NCBI GenBank assembly: GCA_903897205.1
Contig: CAIUAS010000077.1
Coordinates: 1-9,023, forward strand
Length of the DNA stretch: 9,023 nt
Direction: 5' to 3'
Origin: an uncultured Gammaproteobacteria bacterium
Lineage (GTDB): Bacteria > Pseudomonadota > Gammaproteobacteria > CAIUAS01
In this document: positions 1 through 6,808 of the stretch, piece by piece
Layout: every line of letters starts with the position of its first letter
How positions within the stretch are numbered: the stretch's first letter is position 1
The notes under the pieces: model-generated
Databases searched by the model: none
Told to the model about the DNA's origin: nothing
The model's input: the letters and a program-made list of their open reading frames with translations, nothing else
Translations under genes and position numbers: made by a program

Positions 1-1037
1 GCTTCCCATAATTTTGGATACATACTAATATTAGTAAAACCTGGAATAGTATTTGCTTCGTTAAAATATAATTCGCCCGTTTCTTTTTCCATAAAGAAAT
101 CAATCCTTGCCATACCTTCACATTCTAACAAATCAAAAATTTGCGCCGCTAATGTTTGAGCTTCCTGCATTTTTTCAGCAGATATAGACGCGGGAATTAC
201 TAATTGCGCACCATTTGCATCAAGATATTTCGCTTCATACGAATAAAATTCGTGCTTAGGAATCACTTCCCCTGCAACACTAACTAAAGCCGGCTTACCA
301 TAGTTTGAGTTTTCTAATACCGATAATTCGATCTCGCGCACCGTTAAAGCTTTTTCGATTAAAATTTTAGTATCATAAAGAAACGCTTCTGTTATCGCGG
401 CAAATAGCTCTTCTGCTCGCTTCACTTTTTGAACACCCACACTAGAACCGGTATTAGCTGGTTTTACAAAAACCGGAAACCCAAACTCTTGACCTATCCA
501 CTGAGTAAATTCTGCAGGGTTATTATTCCAAGCTCCTATTTTAATAGTGGAAAATGGCACTATTTTTATACCCGCCGCCGCAATTAATCGTTTAGCAATA
601 TCTTTGTCCATCGCTATAGCCGAAGCTAATACTGCCGATCCTACATAAGGCGCATCAGCAAGCTCTAGCAATCCTTGCAAAGTTCCATCTTCACAAAAAG
701 TGCCATGCATCACCGGAAATACCACATCAAATAATTTATATTCGCGCGGCAATGGTTCAGACCCATGAGCTTGCTTAGCTACATCTCCTGGTGAAGGTAA
801 TAAGGCAGAGCCTTTTGTTGTTAAAGGCAATGCCTTTAAAGAAGCATCACACGTCATTTGCTTTAAATCATTTAAGTGCCACTGGCCTTCTTTATCGATG
901 CCAATAGGCACAACCTCAAATTTATTCGAGTCTAAATATTTAACGACAGAAGCGGCAGATTGCAGAGAAACCTCATGCTCACCAGAACGACCACCATATA
1001 ACACAGCTACTTTTATTTTAGAATTTACTTGGCTCAT
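1..1037 (-). CDS. ddl: D-alanine--D-alanine ligase (C-terminus cut by window edge)
   Basis: Cytoplasmic ATP-grasp enzyme that joins two D-alanines for the peptidoglycan stem peptide. My translation of the minus strand gives 345 codons with no stop before the left edge. Visible motifs: GGRSGEHEVS (residues 15-24), HGTFCEDGTLQG (111-122), the ATP-binding KPANTGSSVGV (192-202), and the omega-loop YEAKY ending in Lys270-Tyr271. The Mg-ligand positions are Asp313 and Glu327/Asn329 (NEAN), followed by NTIPGFT. The loop tyrosine equivalent to E. coli DdlB Tyr216 points to D-Ala-D-Ala rather than D-Ala-D-lactate specificity. From family lengths of about 360 for long (DdlA-type) forms, roughly 15-25 residues are missing. 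The ATG at 1037 has GGTGAG about 10 bases upstream. The gene lies 96 bases downstream of ppa on the same strand and may be cotranscribed. It is not in the usual murC-murB-ddl-ftsQ setting, at least on the side that is visible. Confidence 0.97.
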   Translation of the reverse strand, partial: MSQVNSKIKVAVLYGGRSGEHEVSLQSAASVVKYLDSNKFEVVPIGIDKEGQWHLNDLKQMTCDASLKALPLTTKGSALLPSPGDVAKQAHGSEPLPREYKLFDVVFPVMHGTFCEDGTLQGLLELADAPYVGSAVLASAIAMDKDIAKRLIAAAGIKIVPFSTIKIGAWNNNPAEFTQWIGQEFGFPVFVKPANTGSSVGVQKVKRAEELFAAITEAFLYDTKILIEKALTVREIELSVLENSNYGKPALVSVAGEVIPKHEFYSYEAKYLDANGAQLVIPASISAEKMQEAQTLAAQIFDLLECEGMARIDFFMEKETGELYFNEANTIPGFTNISMYPKLWE

Positions 1038-1133
1038 TATTACTAAACTCACCCTCTCAAATGGAAACATCTATTTCTTAAAGCAGACCATGCCCATGAG
1101 CATCCCGCGCAGACATCATCTAACCCTACAAAA

Positions 1134-1679
1134 TTACTTAGCTTTCTTATGTTCTTTGTAACGTTGAATACCCGCTATTATTTCCTGTTTAGCCGGCTCA
1201 ATTCCTTCCCACCCTTGCACCTTGACCCATTTACCTTTTTCTAAGTCTTTATAATGCTCAAAGAAATGCCGAATAGCCTCTAATGTGCCGACAGGTAAAT
1301 CTTGCAATGATTTTATATTGAGATATTGTTGCGTAAGTTTATCTACCGGTAAAGCCAAAATTTTTGCGTCGATGCCCGATTCATCTTCCATCCGCAATAT
1401 CCCTACTGGACGACAACGAATAACGGAACCACTAATCAACGGAAAAGGCGTAATCACTAATACATCCACCGGATCGCCATCTTCTGACAAGGTTTGCGGA
1501 ACATAACCATAATTACAGGGATAATACATGGCCGTACTCATAAAACGATCTACGCAAAGCGTGCCGGTTTCTTTATCCACTTCATACTTGACTGGATCAC
1601 TCTGGGTTGGAATTTCAATAATAACATTAATATCAGATGGCGCATCTTTGCCTGGTGTAATATTATCAAATTGATTCAT
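1134..1679 (-). CDS. ppa: Inorganic pyrophosphatase, family I
   Basis: Soluble Mg-dependent enzyme that hydrolyses pyrophosphate to two phosphates, pulling nucleotide polymerisation, aminoacylation and other PPi-releasing reactions forward. The protein is 181 residues; E. coli Ppa is about 176. The family signature DGDPVD is at 67-72 and supplies three metal-binding aspartates (67, 69, 72). Other catalytic positions match E. coli with a constant offset of two: Lys31 and Glu33 (KYE), Arg45, Tyr57, Asp99, Asp104, Lys106, and Tyr143-Lys144. Every key residue I checked is present, so the enzyme should be active. The ATG at 1679 is preceded by AGAGGAAG with about 9 bases of spacing. It is the first gene of a minus-strand unit that continues into ddl and is divergent from hinT. 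Confidence 0.97.
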   Translation of the reverse strand: MNQFDNITPGKDAPSDINVIIEIPTQSDPVKYEVDKETGTLCVDRFMSTAMYYPCNYGYVPQTLSEDGDPVDVLVITPFPLISGSVIRCRPVGILRMEDESGIDAKILALPVDKLTQQYLNIKSLQDLPVGTLEAIRHFFEHYKDLEKGKWVKVQGWEGIEPAKQEIIAGIQRYKEHKKAK

Positions 1680-1757
1680 AGTGCTATGCTTCCTCTAAAA
1701 TTAAAAAGTTAATTTACTAAATATTCCTGCAGTTCAGGTACTCTTTTAGCTCAAACG

Positions 1758-1787
1758 ATTGTAAAATAGCTGGCATTGTAATCTAAA
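1758..1787 (-). promoter_or_regulatory. Possible sigma-70 promoter for ppa
   Basis: On the minus strand, TACAAT (1763 to 1758) is a 5/6 match to the -10 box. An 18-base spacer separates it from TTTAGA (1787 to 1782), a 4/6 match to TTGACA. It would start transcription about 70 bases upstream of the ppa start codon, inside the region divergent from hinT. The match is by eye in AT-rich DNA, so chance is a real alternative. I found no equally good plus-strand promoter for hinT. Confidence 0.3.
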
Positions 1788-1790
1788 AGG
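1785..1790 (+). promoter_or_regulatory. Ribosome binding site that sets the hinT start
   Basis: AAAAGG lies 8 bases before the ATG at 1799. An in-frame TTG at 1796 directly precedes that ATG but would sit only 5 bases from the site and is a weaker start codon, so ATG 1799 is preferred. Confidence 0.6.
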
Positions 1791-1798
1791 ACAACTTG

Positions 1799-2140
1799 AT
1801 GGAATGCATTTTTTGCAAAATTGCCCAAAAAGAACTACCAACCAAGCTTATCTATGAAGATAATTTAGTGGTCGCTTTTGATGATCTTCACCCACGCGCG
1901 CCCATCCATAAACTGATTATTCCGCGCAAACACATAGCAACACTTAATGATATCACCGACATTGATATGCCTTTAATAGGCCATATTCTGCATACCGCAC
2001 AAAAACTTGCTAAAGATTGCGATATTGCTGAGCAAGGCTATCGTGTCGTCAATAATTGTAATGCTGGCGCAGGCCAAACCGTTTTTCATTTACATTTTCA
2101 CCTATTAGGCGGCCGCGAAATGAGCTGGCCCCCAGGTTAA
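1799..2140 (+). CDS. hinT: HIT-family (histidine triad) nucleotide-binding hydrolase, HinT-like
   Basis: HIT proteins of the HinT branch hydrolyse nucleoside phosphoramidates and aminoacyl-AMP adducts; they are small cytoplasmic dimers. From the ATG this one is 113 residues, close to E. coli HinT (about 119). The HxHxH triad is His97-Leu-His99-Phe-His101, followed by LLGGR. The middle histidine is the nucleophile in this family. The N-terminal CIFCKI (Cys3 and Cys6) is the CxxC pair seen in many bacterial HIT proteins, where it can bind zinc together with histidines. The conserved HKLIIPRKHI stretch is at 37-46. The ATG at 1799 is chosen over a TTG three bases earlier because of spacing to AAAAGG. 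It ends 15 bases before folE, so the two are probably cotranscribed. The assignment to HinT rather than another small HIT protein rests on length and overall similarity. Confidence 0.9.
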   Translation: MECIFCKIAQKELPTKLIYEDNLVVAFDDLHPRAPIHKLIIPRKHIATLNDITDIDMPLIGHILHTAQKLAKDCDIAEQGYRVVNNCNAGAGQTVFHLHFHLLGGREMSWPPG

Positions 2141-2142
2141 AT

Positions 2143-2147
2143 AAAGG
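2143..2147 (+). promoter_or_regulatory. Ribosome binding site supporting the folE GTG start
   Basis: AAAGG sits 8 bases before GTG 2156, in the 15-base gap after hinT. It supports initiation at the GTG; the next in-frame methionine is residue 32, far inside the conserved protein. Confidence 0.6.
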
Positions 2148-2155
2148 CAACTATT

Positions 2156-2704
2156 GTGGAACAACAATTCGCACAAATTATCGAACTATTAGGTGAAGAC
2201 CTTTCACGCGAGGGTTTGCAAAACACGCCCAAGCGCGCTGCAGAAGCCATGCGTTACTTAACGCAAGGCTATCAACAAGATATCCATGAAATCATTAATG
2301 GTGCTCTCTTTGCTTCAGACATGGAAGAAATGGTGATAGTTAAAAATATTGAACTTTATTCATTGTGTGAACATCACCTATTACCCTTTATTGGCAAATG
2401 TCATATCGCTTACATCCCGCAAGGGAAAATTATAGGCTTATCAAAAATCGCTCGCCTAGTAGATGTATTTGCACGACGTTTGCAAGTACAAGAAAAATTA
2501 ACTAAACAAATTGCTGATTGTATATTTCAAGTTACGCAAGCAGCAGGAGTGGGTGTTATTTTAGAAGCGCAGCATCTGTGCATGATGATGCGGGGCGTAG
2601 AAAAACAAAATTCTGTTATGACAACTTCCATGATGTTAGGCAGCCTACGCAAAGATAGCAGTTTACGCGCTGAATTTCTTAATTTAGTTCAGAATAAAAA
2701 TTAA
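2156..2704 (+). CDS. folE: GTP cyclohydrolase I
   Basis: Converts GTP to 7,8-dihydroneopterin triphosphate plus formate, the first committed step of tetrahydrofolate synthesis; the enzyme is a cytoplasmic toroidal homodecamer. The protein is 182 residues. Zinc ligands are Cys71 and His74 in the CEHH motif and Cys142 in QHLCMMMRG. His73 and His140 match E. coli catalytic histidines 112 and 179, and Gln112-Glu113 and Arg146 match 151-152 and 185. All of these share an offset of 39, so the difference in length is N-terminal: E. coli FolE carries about 40 extra residues there. Both family signatures are intact (around 61-74 and 107-117). The start is GTG. It follows hinT closely, and its stop codon lies within a long hairpin. 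Confidence 0.97.
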   Translation: MEQQFAQIIELLGEDLSREGLQNTPKRAAEAMRYLTQGYQQDIHEIINGALFASDMEEMVIVKNIELYSLCEHHLLPFIGKCHIAYIPQGKIIGLSKIARLVDVFARRLQVQEKLTKQIADCIFQVTQAAGVGVILEAQHLCMMMRGVEKQNSVMTTSMMLGSLRKDSSLRAEFLNLVQNKN

Positions 2705-2745
2705 CTTATCCCCAGTAAAAATAAAGTATTTTTACTGGAAGTTAA
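2701..2745 (+). terminator. Long hairpin at the folE 3' end, possible terminator
   Basis: The inner stem is a perfect 12-base inverted repeat, CCAGTAAAAATA (2712-2723) with TATTTTTACTGG (2727-2738), around a 3-base AAG loop. Outside a 4-base ATCC bulge, TTAACTT (2701-2707) pairs with AAGTTAA (2739-2745), giving 19 pairs in total. The outer arm includes the folE stop codon (2702-2704). No T-run follows the stem, so it is not a textbook rho-independent terminator. It may end or protect the hinT-folE transcript. The base pairing is seen; the role is inferred. Confidence 0.45.
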
Positions 2746-2832
2746 GCTCATTTACTAATGTATGCCTACCTGCTAACATTCGCCATCACATAAATTCATT
2801 TTAATATTCACCATCGCGGAGAAGCTAAACCT

Positions 2833-3468
2833 ATGATGGACATCGTTACGTTAGTTATGGCGTGCAGTCTTTTTCAGAATTACTCAATTACCAACGCCAT
2901 GATCCAAGTAGGATCAAAAAATAACCCCTTAATGGTAACACCAGCCAGCGGTAACTCAACCATCTTTCCCAATATTGATCAGGCTACAAATTATATTGAT
3001 CAGCAAATACAGCAAGATAACCTTGTTAATATCGGCGTGACTCAAATTTCTAGCCGTTGGCTCAAAACCTATCAAATCACTCCCGCTGAAATCATTAAGC
3101 CTTGCAAAAATGTGGCTACCGCCAGCGAGATAATTACTAAAATGTGGGACAAATGTGGACATATCGTCAGCGATCCTTCTAATGCTGACCAAGTACAAGC
3201 CTGTGCCCTATCCATGTTTAAAACAGCTGATCCACAAGCAGGCTTAGATTACGCCAATCAAATTATGAATTACGCAACGGCCCATCCCTTTGAGAAGGTA
3301 GCCGCTCCGGCCATGGCACATTGGGAAAAAAACGCTAAAATCCCTAAACTAGCAACTGCGACCTTATCTAAATCGGACAAGAAATCGCCCCTTGCTATAA
3401 AGAAAAAACCAACGACAACCAACGAAAACGCCGCAATAACGGATACAACCGACACAGCCACAAATTAG
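2833..3468 (+). CDS. VirB1-like lytic transglycosylase-fold protein, predicted catalytically dead
   Basis: VirB1 proteins cleave peptidoglycan so that a type IV secretion system can assemble. Residues 1-150 follow the VirB1 layout: an N-terminal helix with Cys11; IQVGSKNNPL (24-33), where the family has VES..NPL; NIGVTQISSRWL (66-77), resembling GLxQINSRNL; KPCKN (89-93), resembling DPCxN; and CALSMFKTADPQAGLDYANQ (124-143), resembling LSxYNTGnxxxGxxNGYV. The catalytic Glu is Gly27 (GGA, one base from GAA), and the YNTG motif reads FKTA, so glycosidase activity is unlikely. Cys11 and Cys91 could form the family's disulfide. Residues 180-211 are a Lys/Thr/Asn-rich tail of low complexity. ATG 2833 follows GGAGAAG, and an in-frame TAA at 2791 rules out a longer protein, so I see no signal peptide. 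It ends 27 bases before holC. No other secretion gene is visible. The family call is from remembered motifs. Confidence 0.62.
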   Translation: MMDIVTLVMACSLFQNYSITNAMIQVGSKNNPLMVTPASGNSTIFPNIDQATNYIDQQIQQDNLVNIGVTQISSRWLKTYQITPAEIIKPCKNVATASEIITKMWDKCGHIVSDPSNADQVQACALSMFKTADPQAGLDYANQIMNYATAHPFEKVAAPAMAHWEKNAKIPKLATATLSKSDKKSPLAIKKKPTTTNENAAITDTTDTATN

Positions 3469-3495
3469 ACGCCTATTTACCAACGAGCAACTCAT

Positions 3496-3930
3496 ATGCC
3501 CAAAGTTGATTTTTATCTAATTAATGAAAGCTCTTACGAGACCAGTTTCGGTTTTGTTTGCCGTTTACTTGATAAAGCCTATCAGCAAAAAAATTATGTT
3601 TACGTACAAGTAAATAATGAAGATGAAGCAAAAACACTTGACGATTTATTATGGACATTTCGAGACGACGCCTTTATTCCTCACCATTTAGCTACTCAAA
3701 CAAGTACTATAAAACCATTCATCATTATTGGCTTTGGACAAGAACCTACTAAGCCTCATGATATATTATTGAATTTAACAAAGGACATCTTACCTTTTTA
3801 CAATAAATTCAAACGAGTCATTGAAATCGTGCCCAATGAAAATAAATCAAAAGAAATCTGCCGAAAAAAATTTCGTCAATACAAAACGGACAACTGCGAA
3901 CTAACAACCCACGATTTAACTAAATCATGA
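3496..3930 (+). CDS. holC: DNA polymerase III subunit chi
   Basis: Chi is a clamp-loader accessory subunit that pairs with psi (HolD) and contacts the C-terminal tail of SSB, linking the replicase to SSB-coated lagging-strand DNA. The protein is 144 residues; E. coli chi is 147. The N-terminus VDFYLI (4-9) resembles E. coli ATFYLL. LDDLLWTF (48-55) followed by FIPHHLA (60-66) matches LDEALW...FVPHNLA, with Trp53 at the E. coli Trp57 position. The C-terminal KEICRKKFRQY (119-129) aligns with KQLARERYKAY, retaining the lysine and arginine (119 and 123) at positions implicated in SSB binding in E. coli. The ribosome site is weak (GAG 8 bases upstream). It lies directly upstream of valS, a classic proteobacterial pairing. 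The usual upstream partner pepA is absent; the VirB1-like gene is there instead. Confidence 0.9.
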   Translation: MPKVDFYLINESSYETSFGFVCRLLDKAYQQKNYVYVQVNNEDEAKTLDDLLWTFRDDAFIPHHLATQTSTIKPFIIIGFGQEPTKPHDILLNLTKDILPFYNKFKRVIEIVPNENKSKEICRKKFRQYKTDNCELTTHDLTKS

Positions 3931-3950
3931 AAGAACCTTCACTGTTAACC

Positions 3951-3978
3951 TTAACTTAAAATTTATCCTAACTATAGA
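3951..3978 (+). promoter_or_regulatory. Weak candidate promoter in the holC-valS gap
   Basis: TTAACT (3951-3956) and TATAGA (3973-3978), 16 bases apart, are each 4/6 matches to sigma-70 boxes. The 94-base gap suggests valS may have its own promoter or leader, but this match is poor and could be chance. Confidence 0.18.
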
Positions 3979-4024
3979 AAGCTCATAGTCCCCCACAACC
4001 TTTTATAACATAACAAAATACACC

Positions 4025-6793
4025 ATGGAAAAAACTTACGAACCACAACAAATTGAATCCCACTGGTACCAAACCTGGGAAAACAACCAATTTTTCAAAC
4101 CAAACAACCTTAACGCTAACGCTTATTGCATCATGCTCCCCCCACCCAATGTCACTGGGAGCCTCCATATGGGGCACGGTTTTCAGCTCACCCTAATGGA
4201 TGCGTTAACACGCTATCACCGCATGCAAGGGCTAGCAACGTTATGGCAACCTGGCACTGATCATGCAGGAATCGCCACGCAAATGGTCGTTGAACGCCAA
4301 CTACTCGCTGAAAATATAAAGCGTCATGATTTAGGTAGAGAAGCTTTTGTCAGTAAAGTATGGGAATGGAAAGCACAATCAGGCGGCACTATCACCCACC
4401 AAATGCGTCGCATGGGTTCATCGGTTGATTGGTCTCGCGAGCGCTTCACCATGGATCCCTCCTTCAGCAAAGCGGTTGAAAAAGTATTTATTGATTTATA
4501 CCAAGAAGGCTTAATTTATCGCGGCCAATATTTAGTCAATTGGGATCCCCAATTATTAACTGCAATTTCCGATCTTGAAGTCGTTTCCACAGAAGAACAA
4601 GGCCATTTATGGCACATACGCTATCCCTTAGCTAATGGCAATGGATATATCACCGTGGCCACCACACGACCAGAAACACTCTTAGGAGACGTCGCCGTTG
4701 CAGTTCATCCCGATGACAAACGCTACAACTCCCTGATTGGCCAACCGCTAATCCTCCCTTTAACGGATAGAACTATTCCCATTATTGCCGATGGCATGGT
4801 GGATAAAGAATTCGGTACCGGCTGCGTTAAAATCACCCCTGCCCATGATTTTAATGACTACGCCATGGGCCAGCGCCATCAATTACCACAAATTAATATC
4901 TTTACGCCCAACGCGCACTTAAATGAAAATACACCTACGGCCTATCGCGGCATGGAGCGTTTCGCCGCCCGCAAAAAAATAGTCGCCGATTTAGAAGCTC
5001 AAGATTTAATTGAGAAAATTGAACCTCACACTCTTAAAGTACCGCGCGGCGATCGCTCTGGCGTTATCATCGAACCTTACCTAACCGATCAATGGTTCAT
5101 GAAAATGAAACCCTTAGCAGAACCCGCCATTAACGCCGTTAAAACCGAGCAAATTCGTTTTATCCCAGAAGGCTGGACGAAAACTTATTTACAATGGCTA
5201 GAAAACATCGAAGATTGGTGCATCAGCCGTCAATTATGGTGGGGACACCGAATACCCGCCTGGTACGACGACCAAGGTAATATTTATGTAGGCGAAAGCG
5301 AAGCTAGCATTCGTGAACAATATGGCTTAACCAAAGAGATAAACTTAGAACAAGAAAACGACGTCTTAGACACCTGGTTTTCTTCCGCATTATGGCCTTT
5401 CGCTACGTTAGGTTGGCCTGAACAAACACCCGAATTAAAACTATTTTATCCGACCAATGTACTCGTGACTGGCTTTGACATTATCTTTTTCTGGGTCGCC
5501 CGCATGAGCATGCTTGGCCTGAAACTGACAGGTCAAGTTCCTTTCCGTGATGTCTATGTGACTGGCTTAATCCGCGATCACGAAGGTCAGAAAATGTCAA
5601 AATCCAAAGGCAATGTCTTAGATCCTATCGACATCATCGATGGCATTAAACTCGAAGCCTTAATCACCAAACGCACCACCGGCTTAATGCAACCTCAAAT
5701 GGCCCAAAAAATTGCCCAAGCCACCAAAAAACAATTTCCAGAAGGCATCTCCGCCTATGGCACCGATGCATTGCGCTTTACCTATTGCGCCCTCGCCTCA
5801 ACCAACCGGGATATTCGATTTGATTTAGGCCGCGTTGAAGGCTACCGCAACTTCTGCAATAAACTTTGGAATGCGGCACGCTACGTATTAATGAACACAG
5901 AAAACAAAACCATTGAAACACCCGCAAATAACTTAGACTTTACCTTAGCCGATCAATGGATCCTCAGCCGCTTACAAACCACGGTTCAACAAGCGCATGA
6001 TTATTTTGCGAATTACCGCTTTGATTTATTAGCGCAAACACTCTATGAATTCACCTGGAACGAATATTGCGACTGGTATTTAGAATTAGCCAAACCCACG
6101 TTAATGAATGCACAAACAGCGCCATCCCAACAAAATGCGACGCGCTTCACTTTAGCACACGTCTTAGAAACTTTATTACGTTTACTACATCCTCTCATGC
6201 CATTTATCACAGAAGAAATCTGGCAGCGTGTTGCACCCTTATTAAACAACAACATCACATCAATCATGCTACAACCTTATCCTTCTGTTGATAGCAGCAA
6301 AATTGATGACGCCGCCGTCAATGAATTAGATTGGATTAAAACTGTCATTACCAGCTTACGCACTTTACGCAGTGAAATGCATATTAACCCTGGCAAATCG
6401 ATTCCTCTGCTCTGTCAGCATGGCAACGCACTCGATCAAGAGCGCTTGCAAAAACAACAAGTGCTTATTAAAACATTGGCAAAAATCACCTCGATTGAAC
6501 TAGTAAACTCCGCAGAAAAATTACCGCCAACGGCAATGGTTCTAGTGGGTGATTTACAATTACATGTTCCGATGGCTGGCTTAATTGACGTACAAGCAGA
6601 AACTGCTCGCATCCAAAAAGAAATCGCCCAATTAAATAAAGATTTACAACACGCCATGCAAAAATTAGCCAATGAAAATTTTATTAATAGTGCGCCACCG
6701 GAAATTGTAGCCAAAGAAAAAAATCGCCAAGCAGAAAGCGAAACAGCCATACAAAAACTACAGGAACAACTGGTGAATTTGCAAAATATTTAG
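4025..6793 (+). CDS. valS: Valyl-tRNA synthetase
   Basis: Class I synthetase that charges tRNA-Val with valine and edits misacylated threonine; cytoplasmic. The protein is 922 residues; E. coli ValRS is 951. In order: the HIGH-type motif HMGH (48-51) within PPPNVTGSLHMGH; the CP1 editing domain with TTRPET (213-218) and GTGCVKITPAHDFNDY; WCISRQLWWGH (398-408); DTWFSSALW (449-457); KMSKS (523-527); GTDALRF leading into the anticodon-binding helical domain; and a C-terminal coiled coil rich in Glu, Lys and Gln (about 856-922), the tRNA-binding arm typical of ValRS. Nothing catalytic is missing. The ATG at 4025 gives MEKTYEPQQIE, matching the E. coli N-terminus, so the start is secure even though no Shine-Dalgarno sequence is visible upstream. 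It follows holC by 94 bases and precedes cfa by 15. Confidence 0.99.
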   Translation: MEKTYEPQQIESHWYQTWENNQFFKPNNLNANAYCIMLPPPNVTGSLHMGHGFQLTLMDALTRYHRMQGLATLWQPGTDHAGIATQMVVERQLLAENIKRHDLGREAFVSKVWEWKAQSGGTITHQMRRMGSSVDWSRERFTMDPSFSKAVEKVFIDLYQEGLIYRGQYLVNWDPQLLTAISDLEVVSTEEQGHLWHIRYPLANGNGYITVATTRPETLLGDVAVAVHPDDKRYNSLIGQPLILPLTDRTIPIIADGMVDKEFGTGCVKITPAHDFNDYAMGQRHQLPQINIFTPNAHLNENTPTAYRGMERFAARKKIVADLEAQDLIEKIEPHTLKVPRGDRSGVIIEPYLTDQWFMKMKPLAEPAINAVKTEQIRFIPEGWTKTYLQWLENIEDWCISRQLWWGHRIPAWYDDQGNIYVGESEASIREQYGLTKEINLEQENDVLDTWFSSALWPFATLGWPEQTPELKLFYPTNVLVTGFDIIFFWVARMSMLGLKLTGQVPFRDVYVTGLIRDHEGQKMSKSKGNVLDPIDIIDGIKLEALITKRTTGLMQPQMAQKIAQATKKQFPEGISAYGTDALRFTYCALASTNRDIRFDLGRVEGYRNFCNKLWNAARYVLMNTENKTIETPANNLDFTLADQWILSRLQTTVQQAHDYFANYRFDLLAQTLYEFTWNEYCDWYLELAKPTLMNAQTAPSQQNATRFTLAHVLETLLRLLHPLMPFITEEIWQRVAPLLNNNITSIMLQPYPSVDSSKIDDAAVNELDWIKTVITSLRTLRSEMHINPGKSIPLLCQHGNALDQERLQKQQVLIKTLAKITSIELVNSAEKLPPTAMVLVGDLQLHVPMAGLIDVQAETARIQKEIAQLNKDLQHAMQKLANENFINSAPPEIVAKEKNRQAESETAIQKLQEQLVNLQNI

Positions 6794-6808
6794 CAAAGGA
6801 ATTTCTTT

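Noticed and set aside
898..1161. Open frame of 87 codons on the plus strand across the ddl start region
   Set aside because: Antisense to the well-supported N-terminus of ddl and its leader. The protein has no recognisable features.
1285..1712. Two plus-strand open frames opposite ppa
   Set aside because: They are complementary-strand reflections of ppa, which has every pyrophosphatase catalytic residue.
1796..1798. TTG as the hinT start
   Set aside because: It only adds one methionine before the ATG, is a weaker codon, and sits too close to the AAAAGG ribosome site.
2956..3461. Minus-strand frames opposite the VirB1-like gene, one with a hydrophobic stretch
   Set aside because: The hydrophobic look comes from reading Lys/Asn/Thr-rich codons backwards. 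The plus-strand frame has family motifs and a ribosome site.
2833..3468. Calling the VirB1-like gene a pseudogene
   Set aside because: The frame is uninterrupted, with a ribosome site and several conserved motifs. Loss of catalytic residues alone does not show decay.
6043..6750. Frames on both strands inside valS
   Set aside because: They are shadows within an intact, fully conserved ValRS coding region.
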